Positions 35,950 through 48,478 are shown, numbered from the stretch's first letter. The stretch: DNA of 64,000 nucleotides from Epiperipatus broadwayi (GCA_028023455.1 JAQFVV010006246.1:5472363-5536362), one strand, 5' to 3'. Made by a program: numbers and translations. The notes: generated by a model not told the origin, from the sequence alone.

Positions 35950-38330
35950 TTGCAGCTGTGAATTCAACAATGCGAGAATTCAACATAAATAATATAGACT
36001 CATGGAAGTTATATTGAGCAGGTAGAATATTATATGTTTATTAATAAAATTGAAAATGACTGCTATAAAATTTCCACACTGATGGTATTTGGCATGACAA
36101 GACATGATTCAATTGGCTAATAGGCTTACCAACCCAAAATGTCCGGAAGACCTATCATATCAGTAGCTTACACAGAGATTAAATGAATATTTCATTCCAA
36201 AAACGTCAAAATGAATAGCAAATGTTAGGCTAAAAAATAGGATGCAGTTACCACAAGAAAAATGTCGATTATGACTTAGCATTAAGAAAGTTAGCTAAAG
36301 ACTGGGAATTTGGTCCAGAAATAAGTGACTTTCTACTGGAACAATTCTTGTACAGGATGACTGACAAGAATTTTAGAAAGATTCTATTGGGTGATCCAGA
36401 TTTAATGTATAAAAGCACCATGGACAAATGCATCACACAAGAAATCATGTTAAATATAGCATCGGAATATACTAGATCTACAGCTCCTGAAAAGATTTCA
36501 TTCATTAAAGAAGTCAAAAAAACAATATTCCGATTTCCAATAGGCACATTAAACAACAAAAATGTACTTGCTGTGGGAAATCGGGACATGTGAAAAATTG
36601 AAGGCATAAAGACAACTTATGCAGAATTTGTAACACGAGAGGGCACTTCACTGCAGTTTATTCCAAAGATGATGAATCAGCTAGGAAAAGGTCAGATTAC
36701 AAATCTTGAAAGTAGCAGGATACAGAAAATCTAATCATCCATCAAGATTGTAACAAATAGTGACATGAAAATGGCTGACATCCTGGTAGATTTACAAATT
36801 TGTGGAAAACTAATCACTATAGAAGTTGTAGCAGTGTCAGTTTGTCATTAATCTTTTAGAAAGATTGGATGGAGATTATAGAAGACTGTAATAAGTTTGA
36901 ACTACATAAAACATGTGTTGGTGAGATGTAAATGGAAATAACATTCATGGGAAAATTACAGTTCCAGTAACGTTAAACTTTAAACATAGATTCCTTGTGT
37001 TGTATGTGGTAAATAAAGATATTAGCCCATTACTAGGTAGAAACTGGTTTGCTCTTTTAGGAATTCACGTAAATATATTGAAGTCTGTTCAGGTGGAAAC
37101 TACAATGAGAAAAAGATATCCAAAATTGTTTATGCTGGGATTATCAGAGCTTAGAATGAGACCAGTTGATGTGGAGTTGGTCAAGGATGCAAAAGCGATT
37201 GTATGTAAACCACATAAGGTGCCATTTGTGATTAGAAATGAAGTTGAAAAAATAAATGATTTGGTAGCTAAGGGAATCTTTAACACCTATTGAAGATTCA
37301 TGCTGAGTGGCCTCTATAGTGACTACAATAAAACCAGATGGAAGTATTCATTTATGCGGTAATCATAGAATCACTATTAACAAATATATAAACAAAGGAT
37401 CTTATCCAGTTCTGAGTATATAAGTACTGGCATTATTGCAGAAGGCTAATTATTTTGCCAAAATAGACTTAAAGGCAGCTTTCCACCAAATCCCTGCAAC
37501 TGAAAATATAGTGGATATACTCACTTTAAATACACACAAAGAATGATATAAGTGCAATAAATTATCTTATAATATAACGTTCACACCAAATGTTTTCCAG
37601 GTGAAAATGGATGTTACTTAGATCCATAGCTGGTGTAATCCTATATCCGGATATTTTGATTACCGGCATGACAGAAGCTGAGCTGGAAGAACAAGTGGAT
37701 CTTGTTTGCTCAAAGCTTGCACTAGCCAAGGCAAATGTATATGGTCCACCAGGGAAATTAAATTTCTCAGACATATAATAAATGCTAATGGCCACTGAAA
37801 AAATTAAAAGACTGAAGTGGAGTTGGGCTGGACATATTGTTAGAAGAGATGATAACAGATGGACAATTGAAATTTTAAACTGGATTCCAAGAGATTGTAA
37901 AAGACCCAGAAGAGACCACGTGAGATGGATGGATGAAATAAGAAAGTGTGCAGGGGTGATGTGGAGAAGAGAAGCTAAAGATAGGAAAAGATGGATTGAA
38001 CTTGGAGACCTTCATCCTGCAGTGGATTGATAATGGTTGATGATGATGAATGGCCACTATCCAGATCCAAACAAAGTAAAAGCTTTAAAGAATGTGGAGA
38101 AACCAAAAAATGTAACAGAATTGCAGGCATTTCTCGGACTTATAAATTTTTATTAAAGTTTTCTACATGGAAAATTGCACTCATCTCCATTGTACAAATT
38201 ACTTAAAAAAAAACAATGTTGGGCTTAGAATATTGAACAGGACAAGGCATTTAAAACTGCAAAAGACATTAACTTTGGAGGTCTTTTTGTGGACATTAGG
38301 TCCCTTCCACTTATGTAATAAGCATGAGGA
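35950..38330 (+). pseudogene. Ty3/gypsy-like retroelement remnant (gag, zinc knuckles, protease, RT)
   Basis: Pieces of a gag-pol polyprotein in correct order across many stops and shifts. Gag-like: around 36270-36590 (LAKDWEFGPEISDF-type text, then FRKILLGDPDLMYKSTMDK). Two zinc knuckles lie at about 36561-36665, reading CTCCGKSGHVKN then CRICNTRGHFTAVY; one Cys is a stop and the last Cys is Tyr. A protease-like stretch precedes 36997-37293 (PLLGRNWFALLGIHVNI). RT follows, with FAKIDLKAAFHQIPA near 37455, DILITGMTEAELEEQVDLVC near 37655 and, after the inserted LINE fragment, ALKNVEKPKNVTELQAFLGL near 38075. Later RNase H and integrase parts and both LTRs are not seen, so this is an old, truncated copy without coding function. 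Confidence 0.8.
37797..38048 (+). mobile_element. 5'-truncated RTE insertion inside the gypsy remnant, 10-bp target duplication
   Basis: 252 bp nearly identical to 22222-22473 of the RTE LINE, including the C-terminal coding part (WSWAGHIVRRDDNRW) and the TGATGATGA tail. It is flanked on both sides by AATGGCCACT (37787-37796 and 38049-38058), a perfect 10-bp target-site duplication, and the gypsy reading resumes straight after. The open frame 37782-38030 combines gypsy and LINE bases by chance. The insertion is younger than the decayed host element. Confidence 0.93.
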
Positions 38331-39764
38331 TCCTTAAATAGGGTTGCCTAAATATGTAATTTTTGCTAGTTGAAATTCCAAATATTTAAGTGGATTGTAC
38401 TTCCTCATGCAAAGAACCAGAACTACTAGACCTATTCATATCATTGCATTCTTAATCTTCAAAAACTTGAGGTAAAAAAAAATGAAAATATGGTTACAGC
38501 CTTTATGCCCCCCCCCCCTTAAATATCTCTAAGTACACTTTCAATCCAGTTACTTTCAAATTCATAACTCCTAAAACAAGACATATTTTTAGTTCTTCAA
38601 ACATTTTAATTTTCTACCAAATCCACATTTTTAGAAAATCCCAATCTTTTCCTTTCTCCATCTTTTTTTAATAATCAGTCTGTTTATATAAAGCACCCCC
38701 CCCCCCAAAAAAAAAAAAAATTTACATGCATCTTTCTTACATCTAATTTCTAAGAGTGGATAGTTAGTTACCTTTGAGCCATTTAAAAGCCTAGTTAATA
38801 TTTAAAAACACAATTTGTTCTACAATTTCCAATCTAACAATTATTACTTTTATAATTTACTCTCTCTAGCTACTTTCATTGTTTTAACTTTATTTGCAGT
38901 TTATTCCCAATCCAAAATCACTACAAATTCCATCTATTTAGTTTTCAATTCATCCTCAGTACCTGCAAATATTGCCATTAATCCAATATAATCTTTTTTA
39001 TCAAAAAACTCATCTCAACATGATAAATATGAGATCGATGATTACTCAAATAAACGAAAAATCACATTGCATATTAATATTTTTGTTAAGTTTTAAAATA
39101 TATAAGTTTGTCTTCGTCAAACTTTTCTGAAGTAAGATTCACTTAATTTTCGAATTATAATAATTTACTTAGGATTGTATTTCCAATATATATCATTCCT
39201 CTTTTTATCTAAGAAAGTAATTTAATTACTCATATTGAGTCACCTCAAGATGAGTAATATATATCAGCTTCTTTTTGTCTTCTATACATCTAATTATTTT
39301 TAAATCCAAATTATTCTTTATATAAAAATGTTTAATCTATAAGAAATATATATATATCTGTTCTAGACTTTCAACAGCACCCCAACAACATGTTAAATCA
39401 ATTGTTCTAAAATTCTTTATTTCACTGTATTAGTCCCTTTCTGTAATAAAATCATACCTGTTGATAGAAAATCTGTTTATTTTCCTAAACCATAATTTAC
39501 ATTTTAATACTAGTTAATTCTCTTAAATATATTTTTCCATAGCTGTAGAAATTAACCTGGAATCTCATCAATTTTCTTCAGTTTGGCCAAACTTCAATTC
39601 ATATATTGTTTTTATAATTTTCATATAACTTCAAAAACTTATCCTTATCATACAAATCATTTACAGATTTTTCTTTTTTTTGATGACTACTTCATTCCTG
39701 ATTTCACTACCTGTCACTTTCATGTGTAATAATTGACATCAGCATTCTGTAATTTATCACATGA
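38331..39764. other. Intergenic stretch with homopolymer tracts
   Basis: No coding sequence is supported. A run of 9-10 C lies near 38509, and a run of about 10 C followed by about 14 A near 38697-38720. The sequence is pyrimidine-rich on the plus strand, T and C over long stretches, which may be an old pyrimidine-biased repeat. Confidence 0.55.
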
Positions 39765-40250
39765 TCACCATTTCTTATGCTTGTTTATAACTGTTATTAA
39801 AACAGGCAAAACTCTTCATACGTATTGCCATTCAGTGCAAGCCAAAGTAATCAATGGATGCCAGAAGGCTTGTGCATAAAATCCCCATTTAGTAGCCTAC
39901 TCATCCAATACTCCCAGATTAGTTTCTGGCTTGTGGTCTTCATCAGTGAGGAGCCTTGGATCTGAGAGCACTGCACCTAGATCTTAGGATATAATGCAAC
40001 CTTCCAGCAGCCACCCTTTATCTCTACTTAACTACAAAACTATGAGTCTTAAATTGAAAACACTATAATATTTTCAATCCAAGCTCATTAGCTTATATAG
40101 TCATATAAGTCTGAACTCAGTTCAGTACCTATACATTTTGGTGTCTTTATTCTTTAATAACCATAGCCACCACTATCCTATGAGGCAGGATTGGTTTTAA
40201 GCCAATAAACTTCATATGATCACCATTTCTTATGCTTGCAGGCAAAACTT
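39765..40250 (+). repeat. ~450-bp repeat family, one full unit and the start of the next
   Basis: Begins near TGATCACCATTTCTTATGCT (39764) and the same words recur at 40218, giving a unit of about 450 bp. Internal landmarks: ATGGATGCCAGAAGGCTTGT, AGATTAGTTTCTGGCTTGTG, CTTCATCAGTGAGGAGCCTT and CTGAACTCAGTTCAGTACC. Copies occur at 60003-61225 and, decayed and inverted, at 18056-19260; a very diverged one lies near 63838-63945. It is noncoding. Confidence 0.8.
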
Positions 40251-40523
40251 TCCAGTTCACTGTTAACCTTTACATATATATATTCTTTTATCTGAAATAG
40301 CATTGATATTTTTTTCTCTTTGCCATTGTTATTAATCATTACGTTATTAATTGAAGAATTTTTTACATAAATTTTCTACAAACAATACTGCAATTCCAGA
40401 TTTAGTTTGGATTAATTTGGTTGGTTTACGAATCGCTTTATTAACTTACTTTTTAGAAATGTTTTTTTTTTTCACTTAATAAAAATCTTTTGCATATGCA
40501 ACTAAGTGCATATGCTATATTAC

Positions 40524-40529
40524 TTTATT
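40524..40529 (-). terminator. Poly(A) signal of the ribosomal protein L10 gene
   Basis: AATAAA on the minus strand, about 100 bases past the L10 stop codon. It is the first canonical hexamer downstream, and short 3' UTRs are usual for ribosomal protein genes. Confidence 0.65.
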
Positions 40530-40628
40530 AATCTTATAAGAACACAAAAACCTATTAAAATTGATAAAAAGAAATGACAATTTTTTACAATATTTTTTTT
40601 ACTGAGGCCATTTAATTTTACATTATAC

Positions 40629-40962
40629 TTATGCTGGTATAACATTTTCAAATTGAGCCTTTTTCCATACATACAATGGTCCACGACCATTTCTATACTT
40701 GCAATAAAATCCATCTGGCACCAATATACCTTCGGCTCTCAATTTCTCAAATTCGGTTGCATCCCATTTAGTAAAACCCCACTTTTTGGAAACATGAATT
40801 TTTTGTCGCCCAGGAAATTTGAATTTGGCTCGTCTTAAAGCTTCAATAACCTGAGCTTTATGATTTTCCTTGGCTCGCACTGACATAATTGGCTGCCCAA
40901 TATTTACTCTGGCAACAGTACCTTGGGGTTTTCCAAAAGCACCTCGCATTCCAGTCTGAAGC
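40629..40962 (-). CDS. RPL10: Ribosomal protein L10 (uL16), last coding exon
   Basis: Encodes the C-terminal half of large-subunit protein uL16, which sits near the peptidyl-transferase centre and tRNA sites of the 60S subunit. The exon opens at 40962 after a TTTTTTAG acceptor and ends with TAA at 40629-40631; it gives about residues 110-220. It reads [60 protein letters not shown] and [20 protein letters not shown], then a variable tail ending ENVIPA. The Met of MRGAFG (residue 115) is internal, not a start. The phase (first base completes an Arg codon) fits the exon at 52713-52959. The wording QPIMSVR and LRAEG is closer to arthropod than to vertebrate L10 in my memory of the family. Confidence 0.97.
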
Positions 40963-42046
40963 CTAAAAAATAAAAGTGAAAATTAGATATTTTTTTTTTT
41001 TGCTAAAGACAAAATATATCAATAAGAGACTGAACAATTATTAATTTATTAAGTTTTAATATATGTAAGATGACCAAACTTTTGATGCAATATATTTTTG
41101 TCAAGGTTCCTTGCATCAAAAGTCTGGGTATAACAATTTTAAATATTAATATTATAATAATTGTCCATATACTCTTGCAGAATATAATATTACATTTCAT
41201 TACAATTATACACACAGATAAAAGATAACTTTTTGATTCATAGAATGGGATATCTTTTGATAGCTGTTATAATCTTTTGGGTGATAATGCATAAATACAG
41301 ACCATATTCTATCCAGAAAATAAAAACTATACACTATTTGCAAAATTATCTCTATGACAAGTGACAGAATCAATGTCAACAAATGCCATATGTCATGATT
41401 ATCAAAACACAAAAAAATATTTCATATATAGAGTTTAAAGATAAAATTTAAGTGATAATTATTAAACAGTTCGAGTCTAGAAATTCAAGTTGTTAAACAA
41501 TAGATTTACAGGATCATATAGAAGAAAAAAAATCAGATCATACAAAAATTAGAATAAAAAATTAAATGCTGCCTACTGTATTTAGAACAGTATTAAAAAA
41601 AAAAAAGAAGGAAAGAACTGGCTATTCTGAAAAATCAATGATCATTATAATTTCTGGAGTTTGCTTAGATAAATAACTAGAAAAACTCAGAGAATACTTG
41701 ATTTTTATCATTCATTTATCAAAAGATCAAAAATACCAGCAACTAAAATATAGAAGTGCATTTAGTAAAGACTTATATAAAATAATTGGATTCAATACTT
41801 TGCTGTTTGAATTTTTAATCCACTGGCTTTAAATATTAGTGAGTTGAAAACGAATGATGACTGCAAATTCAGTGCCATTTATCTGAACAGTAAATTAATA
41901 ATAATCTAGTTATATGAAGTCTACTTGTAGAAAAGTCATTTAGTGACAACCGATTTTAAATATGTTGTAATTTTTGAGACATGTCACTATTGTAATAAAA
42001 AAAGTTCAATAGTCATGAATCTCTTGTACTAATATATATATATATA

Positions 42047-43495
42047 TATTGTAACAGTATCTGGGTTCGAATACAAGAGATAATACAACAGAGTGTTAAT
42101 TGCGAGTGTTGATATGGATTGTGTATATGCAAAAAGATGTATAGATAGTCATTCGAACCCTGTTACAAAGAGTGTGAAAGTAATACGTAATCTGTTAAAG
42201 GATGGACTGTATGCTTGCATATATATAGTTGTATGTGTTATTATAAAGTGTATATAGGTATTAACGGTTATATGTGGGATTGTCGAGAGGCAATTATATA
42301 TGGAGTTGTATAAATTGTTATTGGTTATACATATATATTTTATTGTTCGTTAAAAAGTTCTACATTTTAATAATATTGGCGGTAACACGTATTTCTTGAT
42401 GAATCCATTGGGCATATAAAGCTACAGAAATAGAATGAATTAGTTGCTGCGGGCAGTTTAGGTTAATGACTCTGTCTGCCAGAAGTCTTAGAACTGGTCG
42501 AGTTGGTATTCTGAAACAATGGAAGATCCGGTCTGCGGCGTATGAATAGATAAGATAAAATGCGAGATTAAAGAGTGTAAAAGAAAAGAACTATTTTTTT
42601 CTCTCAATTATATAGTGGTGATTAGAAGGAAAGAAAAAAGACTGGACACGGATTTTTGGTTTTGATTAACATGTAATTGATTAAGAAGTTTTAGTAATAT
42701 TCCCATCAAAATGTTGGGGTAATTAAATAGTGTGAGTTTCATTAGACCGGCCCAGTGGATTGTTATTGTAGGACTCACCTGAATAGGATTATGAAATTCG
42801 CTCTTTCAAATTTATCAAGTGTAATGGCAACGAAGCACATGCAACTAGGACCTCTTAAGCGAGCGAAATCACCTGCTCTACCTCTATGATAAGCTACTTG
42901 GCGTATCACATTGCGGACTGTTTACCATCCTTAGGATCAACAAATATCAATCAGGCCAGTATTTCTTTAGGATTATAAATGTGCGGACTGTTAGCTTTGA
43001 CCACGTGGACATTCGATTGTAATTAAGGTAAATTGACCTTTGCTCTATATATATGTTCAGTGAATGCGTAGTAATGAAGGGGCTTGTGTTACCTCTATAT
43101 TAAATACAGTAATAAATATTTGTTTAAATAAAAAAAAAAACATTAAATAAACAACTCTGATGTGCAATTGCACTCTTTCGTTGCTATATATATGAATCAT
43201 ATAGGTGTGTATTGGAATAAATGGGTTGTGCGCATGAACATTAAGATATGTATAGGTGTGTATAAAGCTTAGAATTAAATGATAACTAGCATAGTAACTT
43301 TATAGCCTAGTTTTGTTATAATTTCTGGGCTGGGTAATATAATTTATAAACAAGTAAATTGTCGTATGGTATACGTAGATATATATGATGTAGTCGGGAA
43401 TTATCTTTGCTTTGTTCTCTCGTTAGACCAGGTTCCCCAGACTTTGAGATAGAGCTAGTCTGGACGCGCTACCCTAGATATATATATATATATAG
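42047..43495. other. Less AT-rich segment between two (TA)n tracts, possible LTR or element body
   Basis: Bounded by (TA)n at about 42031-42049 and at about 43477-43495. The segment starts TGTAACAGTATCTGGGTTCG, has a CTATATATATG patch near 43045, and AATAAATATTTG near 43110 followed by a poly(A) run, which could be promoter and poly(A) signal of a solo LTR. There is no long open frame and no matched partner in the window. The call rests on composition and these short signals only. Confidence 0.35.
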
Positions 43496-43685
43496 AACTC
43501 TTATTTATGTTTTCAATGGGTATAATTCTTATCAAAGTGTAAGATTGGCGCTTGAGATGGGATTTAACCCATGCTCATAAATACACTTACTTGAAGCTGC
43601 GGGAGAGATCGTATACGTGCATGAATTATGCGACAATAATATGGGTAGACACTTAAAATATATAAACTCTTTTCTTCCAAAGTAT

Positions 43686-43770
43686 AAGCTTGTGGTTAAG
43701 ACCAGTAGAGATCCCTACTTTCGCATTTTCATGCGCACACTCTTGAGGTTTATAGCCTTAGTAAATATTA
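43686..43770 (+). repeat. Dispersed ~85-bp repeat, copy 4
   Basis: Same unit as 9416-9501 (AAGCTTGTGGTTAAGACCAG to GCCTTAGTAAATATTA) with a few substitutions; inverted copies lie in the tandem array at 35055-35760. Just upstream, 43550-43620 contains ATGGGATTTAACCCATGCTC, a weak B-box-like word on the minus strand. Confidence 0.7.
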
Positions 43771-45773
43771 TAAACTTATATACTATAAATAATTAATTTT
43801 ACTGAAATTTTCCGTGCATTTTTAGTTCAGCTATAATCTTGGCAAGTAACCAACCAATTAAAATCTGTATGGGCAAATTGAAATTAGCAATCTAGCAATA
43901 GTATTTACATATCTGATCTACTTATTGTTTATAAGGAGTCAATACATACAAATACTACTATTACTACTAGGTTACACAATTTCAATTTGCCAGTTCAGAT
44001 TTTAATTAGTTACTTGCTTGATTATAAAATAACTAAACTCAAATAAAAACAAAATACACTGGAAATACTAAAACATTCAATATTTACATTTGAGTAGAGG
44101 AAAATGTAATCTGTATATATACATACATAAAAACTAATAACAAAAAACCCTCAACATTTATACAAACTAATCTAATAAGAAAAATAGGGCTATTTATGCA
44201 AAATCTAGTGGCAAAATTACATACTATATTGAAAGTATAATTTGACAGTTTCTTACAAATAATAAACTGATTGTCAATCTAAATACCATTATGAAAATTA
44301 ATTTTAATTATTTATTGAAATAATTCCTTTTATTAATTACATTTTTAAATATTAGTTTGTCAAAGAAATAGGTCAAATAATATGAACTATGTATTTATAT
44401 ATCTGTCCAATATATATATATATTTGAAACAGAAGTAACTACTTCCCACTGAGTTATGTGACAAAAAAAAAAACAATCTGCTTCAATTACAAATTTTAAA
44501 AAATGTATTTTTATTATATATATCTATATGAAAATGCGTGTGTATTTATAAATCAAATTCAGTTACTATCTTATTTTGGTTTTCTCCCATATAATAAATA
44601 TTTGAAAACAAATTATATCAAAAATAATCATATATCAAAATGATTCCAATAAAGATTATCTTACACTTTTCTAAAAGATATATATCTTTTCTCAATGTAA
44701 AAGTTTTGAAGTCTTTCATCTAAACTTCTGATGGCATTTCATTTGGGAAGTTTGATCATTACTAACATTTTTATGATCATGTTCAATGCAAGAGTACCTA
44801 TAATATTACAGATTGTGTCCCATGATAGCTATAACATTTCTGGCATCACTTCAAAATTAAATCTACCATTCCAATAAAGTCATTGTAATCCTAAGATTTC
44901 CATTACATCATCAAGAAAAGTAGGTATTAATTTTCTGATGAAGAAAAAAACCTCAAACTATATTCTATCAATAAGAATTTTTATATTTTTTAATGTTATA
45001 AATTAATTTTAAATGATTAATTTATGTTCGATCCTTGGTCCTTTTAGAATGTTAACTCTCATTAAAAATATTGTAATTTTGAGAATGGCAATCAGCTGGC
45101 AAAATTCAAATTAAATAGATTTTGTATCCAAGATAGTAAAAAATATAATCTGGATCATTTCATATCAAATCAATCAACAGCCTGGAAATTTCATGTTTAT
45201 GATTCACTTGAATTTTGATGCACCAATAAATATAAAATGGAGGAAATTGAAAAAAATCCAGATTTAAATTTTTTTTTAGAAGTTTTCATGCAAAATTTTG
45301 CAAATAGTAGCAAAAATCTTTTCACTTGTTGATGTACATAAATTGTTATAAATCAGACATAGTTTGTCATAGAGAATGTTTTAAATTCAAATATTTCATA
45401 CATTTATAGCAAATTTTTATTGGGAAGAATATCATATTTTAACAAATATGTGGAAAATGACCTACTTAATCATTAGTGGATGGATTCTCACAATATTGAT
45501 GATCTTTATATTTTTTAATTAAAATTAAATAAATGTATATTTTCTCTGTGGAATGTACTAAACTTTCCATTGTGAAAGTCACTTTCCGAACTATGTATTT
45601 TGATGAAATGATATTTGAAAATTGACTGAAATAACAGACCATATTTCTGATCTTATGAAGAATCCAATAAGAAAAAAATCGTTTATTAAAATATAATTGC
45701 TGCAAAAAATCCCTAACTATTGTAATTCTATTTACAAGTTAACACATCATTCATTCTAGAGATAAAGCTAGAC

Positions 45774-48280
45774 TAAGAGTTCTCAAATTTTTTTGGCAGC
45801 AGAGTCCTTTATCAAAAACTTTTAAAACTATCAATTCCCTAGTCATTTACTTTACTTACTCAAATTAATAAATTTGTATAGTATTCGATAATAAATATTT
45901 GACCAGATATAAAATTTTCATTTTAATCACTTGTAATTAATGATGGAAAAAGATAAAAGGACTACGGAATACGGCATTGTCGTGCAACATTTAATATAGA
46001 AACTTACCCTAACGAAAATTAAAGCAAAATAAGTTTTTTTTTTAATTTTTAACATATGAAATAAATATGTAAATTCAAATTAAGTACAAATATTGAAATC
46101 ACTTTATGAAGCATAAAAAATGAAGTGAAAAAATCATATTCAGACAGAATTAAACAAACAAAATTACAACAACGAAAGTATTTTAATCAGAATTATAAAA
46201 ATAAGAATACCAAATAAATTAGCTTGGAAATTAATGAGTTGCATTCTCAAATTTCCATGTTCAGTGATATCCAGTCAATGTCTGTTCTAACGCAGGTTTA
46301 AAACTACACTAAAACCCTCTCTACCAGATACGACTATGGAAATACCAGCAAATACTTTTGTACAATAATACATAGAATTGGATACAGAAGTGGAATATCT
46401 TGTTGCAGCCAAAAATTTTAATAACACCGTTTGAATTGTACTTTGAGTTCCTCATTCGTGCTGATGGTTATCAGCTCATCTTGCAAAATTGTATTTGGTT
46501 CGTGAGTTTATTATCAAGTCCACTATTTCCAATGATAGAATATCTTTTGAATCTAGTTATGAAATCTAAAATGAAGAGCCTCCAAATGGTTGATGTACAG
46601 CAAAATGTTTTCTTGAATTGTGCCCAAGAAGAAAGCTCAGATCTTGCAATATTTTGCTTAAAAAACATTAATCTGGCAACAAAAGCCAATATGACTGATT
46701 TTGATTTGACGAGATTCAAAATTGTCTCCTTGCTGTTGCAAATTAACATCATTAAATTTGCCAAATAAGTCAGTTAAAAAAGCAATATCTGTTTTAAGTA
46801 AATTTTCTTTCAAACTGGAATCCTCTTCTTCCCAAAACTCTAAAACAGATTGGATACGTGTTTTTATGAAACTGCGATAATGATCAATCATAGTTGGTGC
46901 TTCATCTGACACAACAGATATTATAATTGTCAATGGAATCGCTTTTTCCTAAAAAATAGTTCCACTAAATTAAAAATCGTTTGCCTCTGGTGTCAGTTTC
47001 TAAAGTTCTAGCAAAAAGCAGCTCTTCATGCACTTCCTGATTTTGAATAAAGTTAATGTACGCCAGCAGCAAAGGTTCATTACCAGGTAATGTCGATTCA
47101 TCCAATTGGAGGGGAAAAACTTTTTTTTTTTGCAAATGATTACAGTTTTCCATGTCATGACTCATTTCGTTGATACATCTTTGAACTGTGTTATTGCTCA
47201 AAGAAATCCTTTTTATAATATCTTGTGCAGGTTTGTATCACAGTGTTCAATTCCTTCGTGACAGCCAGTAGAATCAGTTTCTCCCTTTTGGTGTGCAGTT
47301 CGCCAGATTTCATGATAAATAGGGATGTTGTACGATGCCTCGATGATGAAACAAACATATTATCTATCATAGTTCTCTTCAGAATTTTACCTTTAAGTGA
47401 ATGAAAGTATGACAATTTTTTTTTCCTTTTTGTCAGAATGAATTCCGCTCAAGTGTTAGTTTTGATGGTTTCATTAGTGCCATTGCTAAAGACTTTTTTG
47501 CATATGAGGCACATTAGTAAATGTTTGTTTGATAATGACTGTATAAATCCTAGCTTCAAATAGTCCAAGCTGTACGGACAGAATTTCTTTTTTGGTTGTC
47601 ATATTATTCTAGTAAATAAAAACTTTTATTAACAAACAATTTCGACAGCCCCTGTAATAAAAAAAACAAACCATAAAGTATGTACTTATTTGAAACAGAA
47701 GATTTTTGTTCAAACTTGAATAAATAAACTGTGAACTCTGATTTTCTTTTTCTTGGTACTGTTCTTCAATAAATAATTATATTCTAAGTTCAAATTGCCA
47801 ATAAATACAGGTCACATCAAATGAACCAATTTCTAGTGTTTTATGAAAGCATGACTGTACAAGACTGATAAATTCTACTACTACCGAATATCGTTTCATC
47901 CCACCACAAACAAGTGTGGATATGCAACAGTTTTTCATGTCTACACTTGCTTTTGATATGTTCGACAAGATATTCAGACATGTTTGTGCTACATGTACTT
48001 TCATGCATTCTTACACGCGCCTCTTTTAATGATACATTTCACCTTTTCGTTTGCAAGTTTGGTATGTGTTTTTATCAAAAAAGTGGTTTTTTTAAAATTA
48101 TTTTACTTCTTAATTAGATACCTACTGGAATCAGATATTTTGAAGTAACAAACAAATAGCAGTAGTAAGGGGGTCTATTTTTACTGTCGTTGACTCCCAA
48201 ATTTTTTATTGAAACTATCGACCCCTAGAAAGTTCAAATCAATCTTAGGGGATTGATATCGACCACTTTGGGAACTCTTG
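45774..48280 (-). mobile_element. hAT transposon, ZBED5/Buster-like, 2.5 kb, with ends and target duplication
   Basis: The left end TAAGAGTTCTCAAATTTTTT and the right end, read on the minus strand as CAAGAGTTCCCAAAGTGGTC, are inverted copies, like the CA(G)NGGTTCTCAAA ends of vertebrate and invertebrate hAT elements. Flanks AGCTAGAC (45766-45773) and GTCTAGAC (48281-48288) agree at 6 of 8 positions and carry TA in the middle, as expected for Buster-type hAT insertions (nnnTAnnn). The transposase remnant inside runs on the minus strand. The copy is dead, but both termini survive. It lies antisense to nothing: the host gene RPL10 is on the same strand. Confidence 0.8.
46430..47600 (-). pseudogene. 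hAT transposase remnant (ZBED5/SCAND3-like)
   Basis: Read on the minus strand from high to low coordinates. Near 47560-47460, YLKLGFIQS and HLLMCLICKKVFSNGTNE resemble a BED zinc finger with its first Cys pair. At 47201-46965 there is SNNTVQRCINEMSHDMENCN, FPLQLDESTLPGNEPLLLAY and EELLFARTLETDTRG, the classic ZBED5/SCAND3 catalytic-core region (LQLDEST). At 46933-46650 there is DHYRSFIKTRIQSVLEFW and LTDLFGKFNDVNLQQQGDNF, from the region before the dimerisation domain. Frames change between blocks and stops interrupt them, so no protein is made. The C-terminal hATC part is missing or unrecognisable. Confidence 0.85.
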
Positions 48281-48387
48281 GTCTAGACCTACAAAACCTT
48301 GCACTCGTTTTTATAATCTCATTTTAGCATCATGTAAAATATGTTCATAAGAAGTTTATTATCATGTTTCATTTACTTTTTTTTTTT

Positions 48388-48478
48388 TTCTCATGGGTCA
48401 TAACATCGGCCGGGAAGCGAACCCGCTAACTCGGGACAACTACTTGTAAGGCTGCTGTTCTAAAGAAAAACCTAAAAA
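48388..48478 (-). repeat. tRNA-derived SINE fragment
   Basis: On the minus strand the sequence reads GAGTTAGCGGGTTCGCTTCC then CGGCC, a good T-arm and B box, followed within 20 bases by a poly(A) run. No A box or acceptor stem is paired, so it is not a working tRNA gene. It is probably the tRNA-related head of a SINE. Confidence 0.55.

Noticed and set aside
36269-36607. 112-codon minus-strand frame
   Set aside because: Antisense to the gag-like part of the gypsy remnant (36348-36593), which has the recognisable sequence.
37782-38030. 82-codon open frame as an independent gene
   Set aside because: It starts in the gypsy remnant and continues in the inserted RTE fragment; the frame is accidental.
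37875-38057. Minus-strand frame in the same place
   Set aside because: Antisense shadow of the RTE fragment.
46400-46768. 122-codon plus-strand frame
   Set aside because: It is antisense to the hAT transposase remnant, which has clear ordered motifs on the minus strand.
48388-48478. Possible tRNA gene on the minus strand
   Set aside because: Only the T-arm and B box are convincing; there is no acceptor stem or A box and a poly(A) run follows, so a SINE fragment is more likely.
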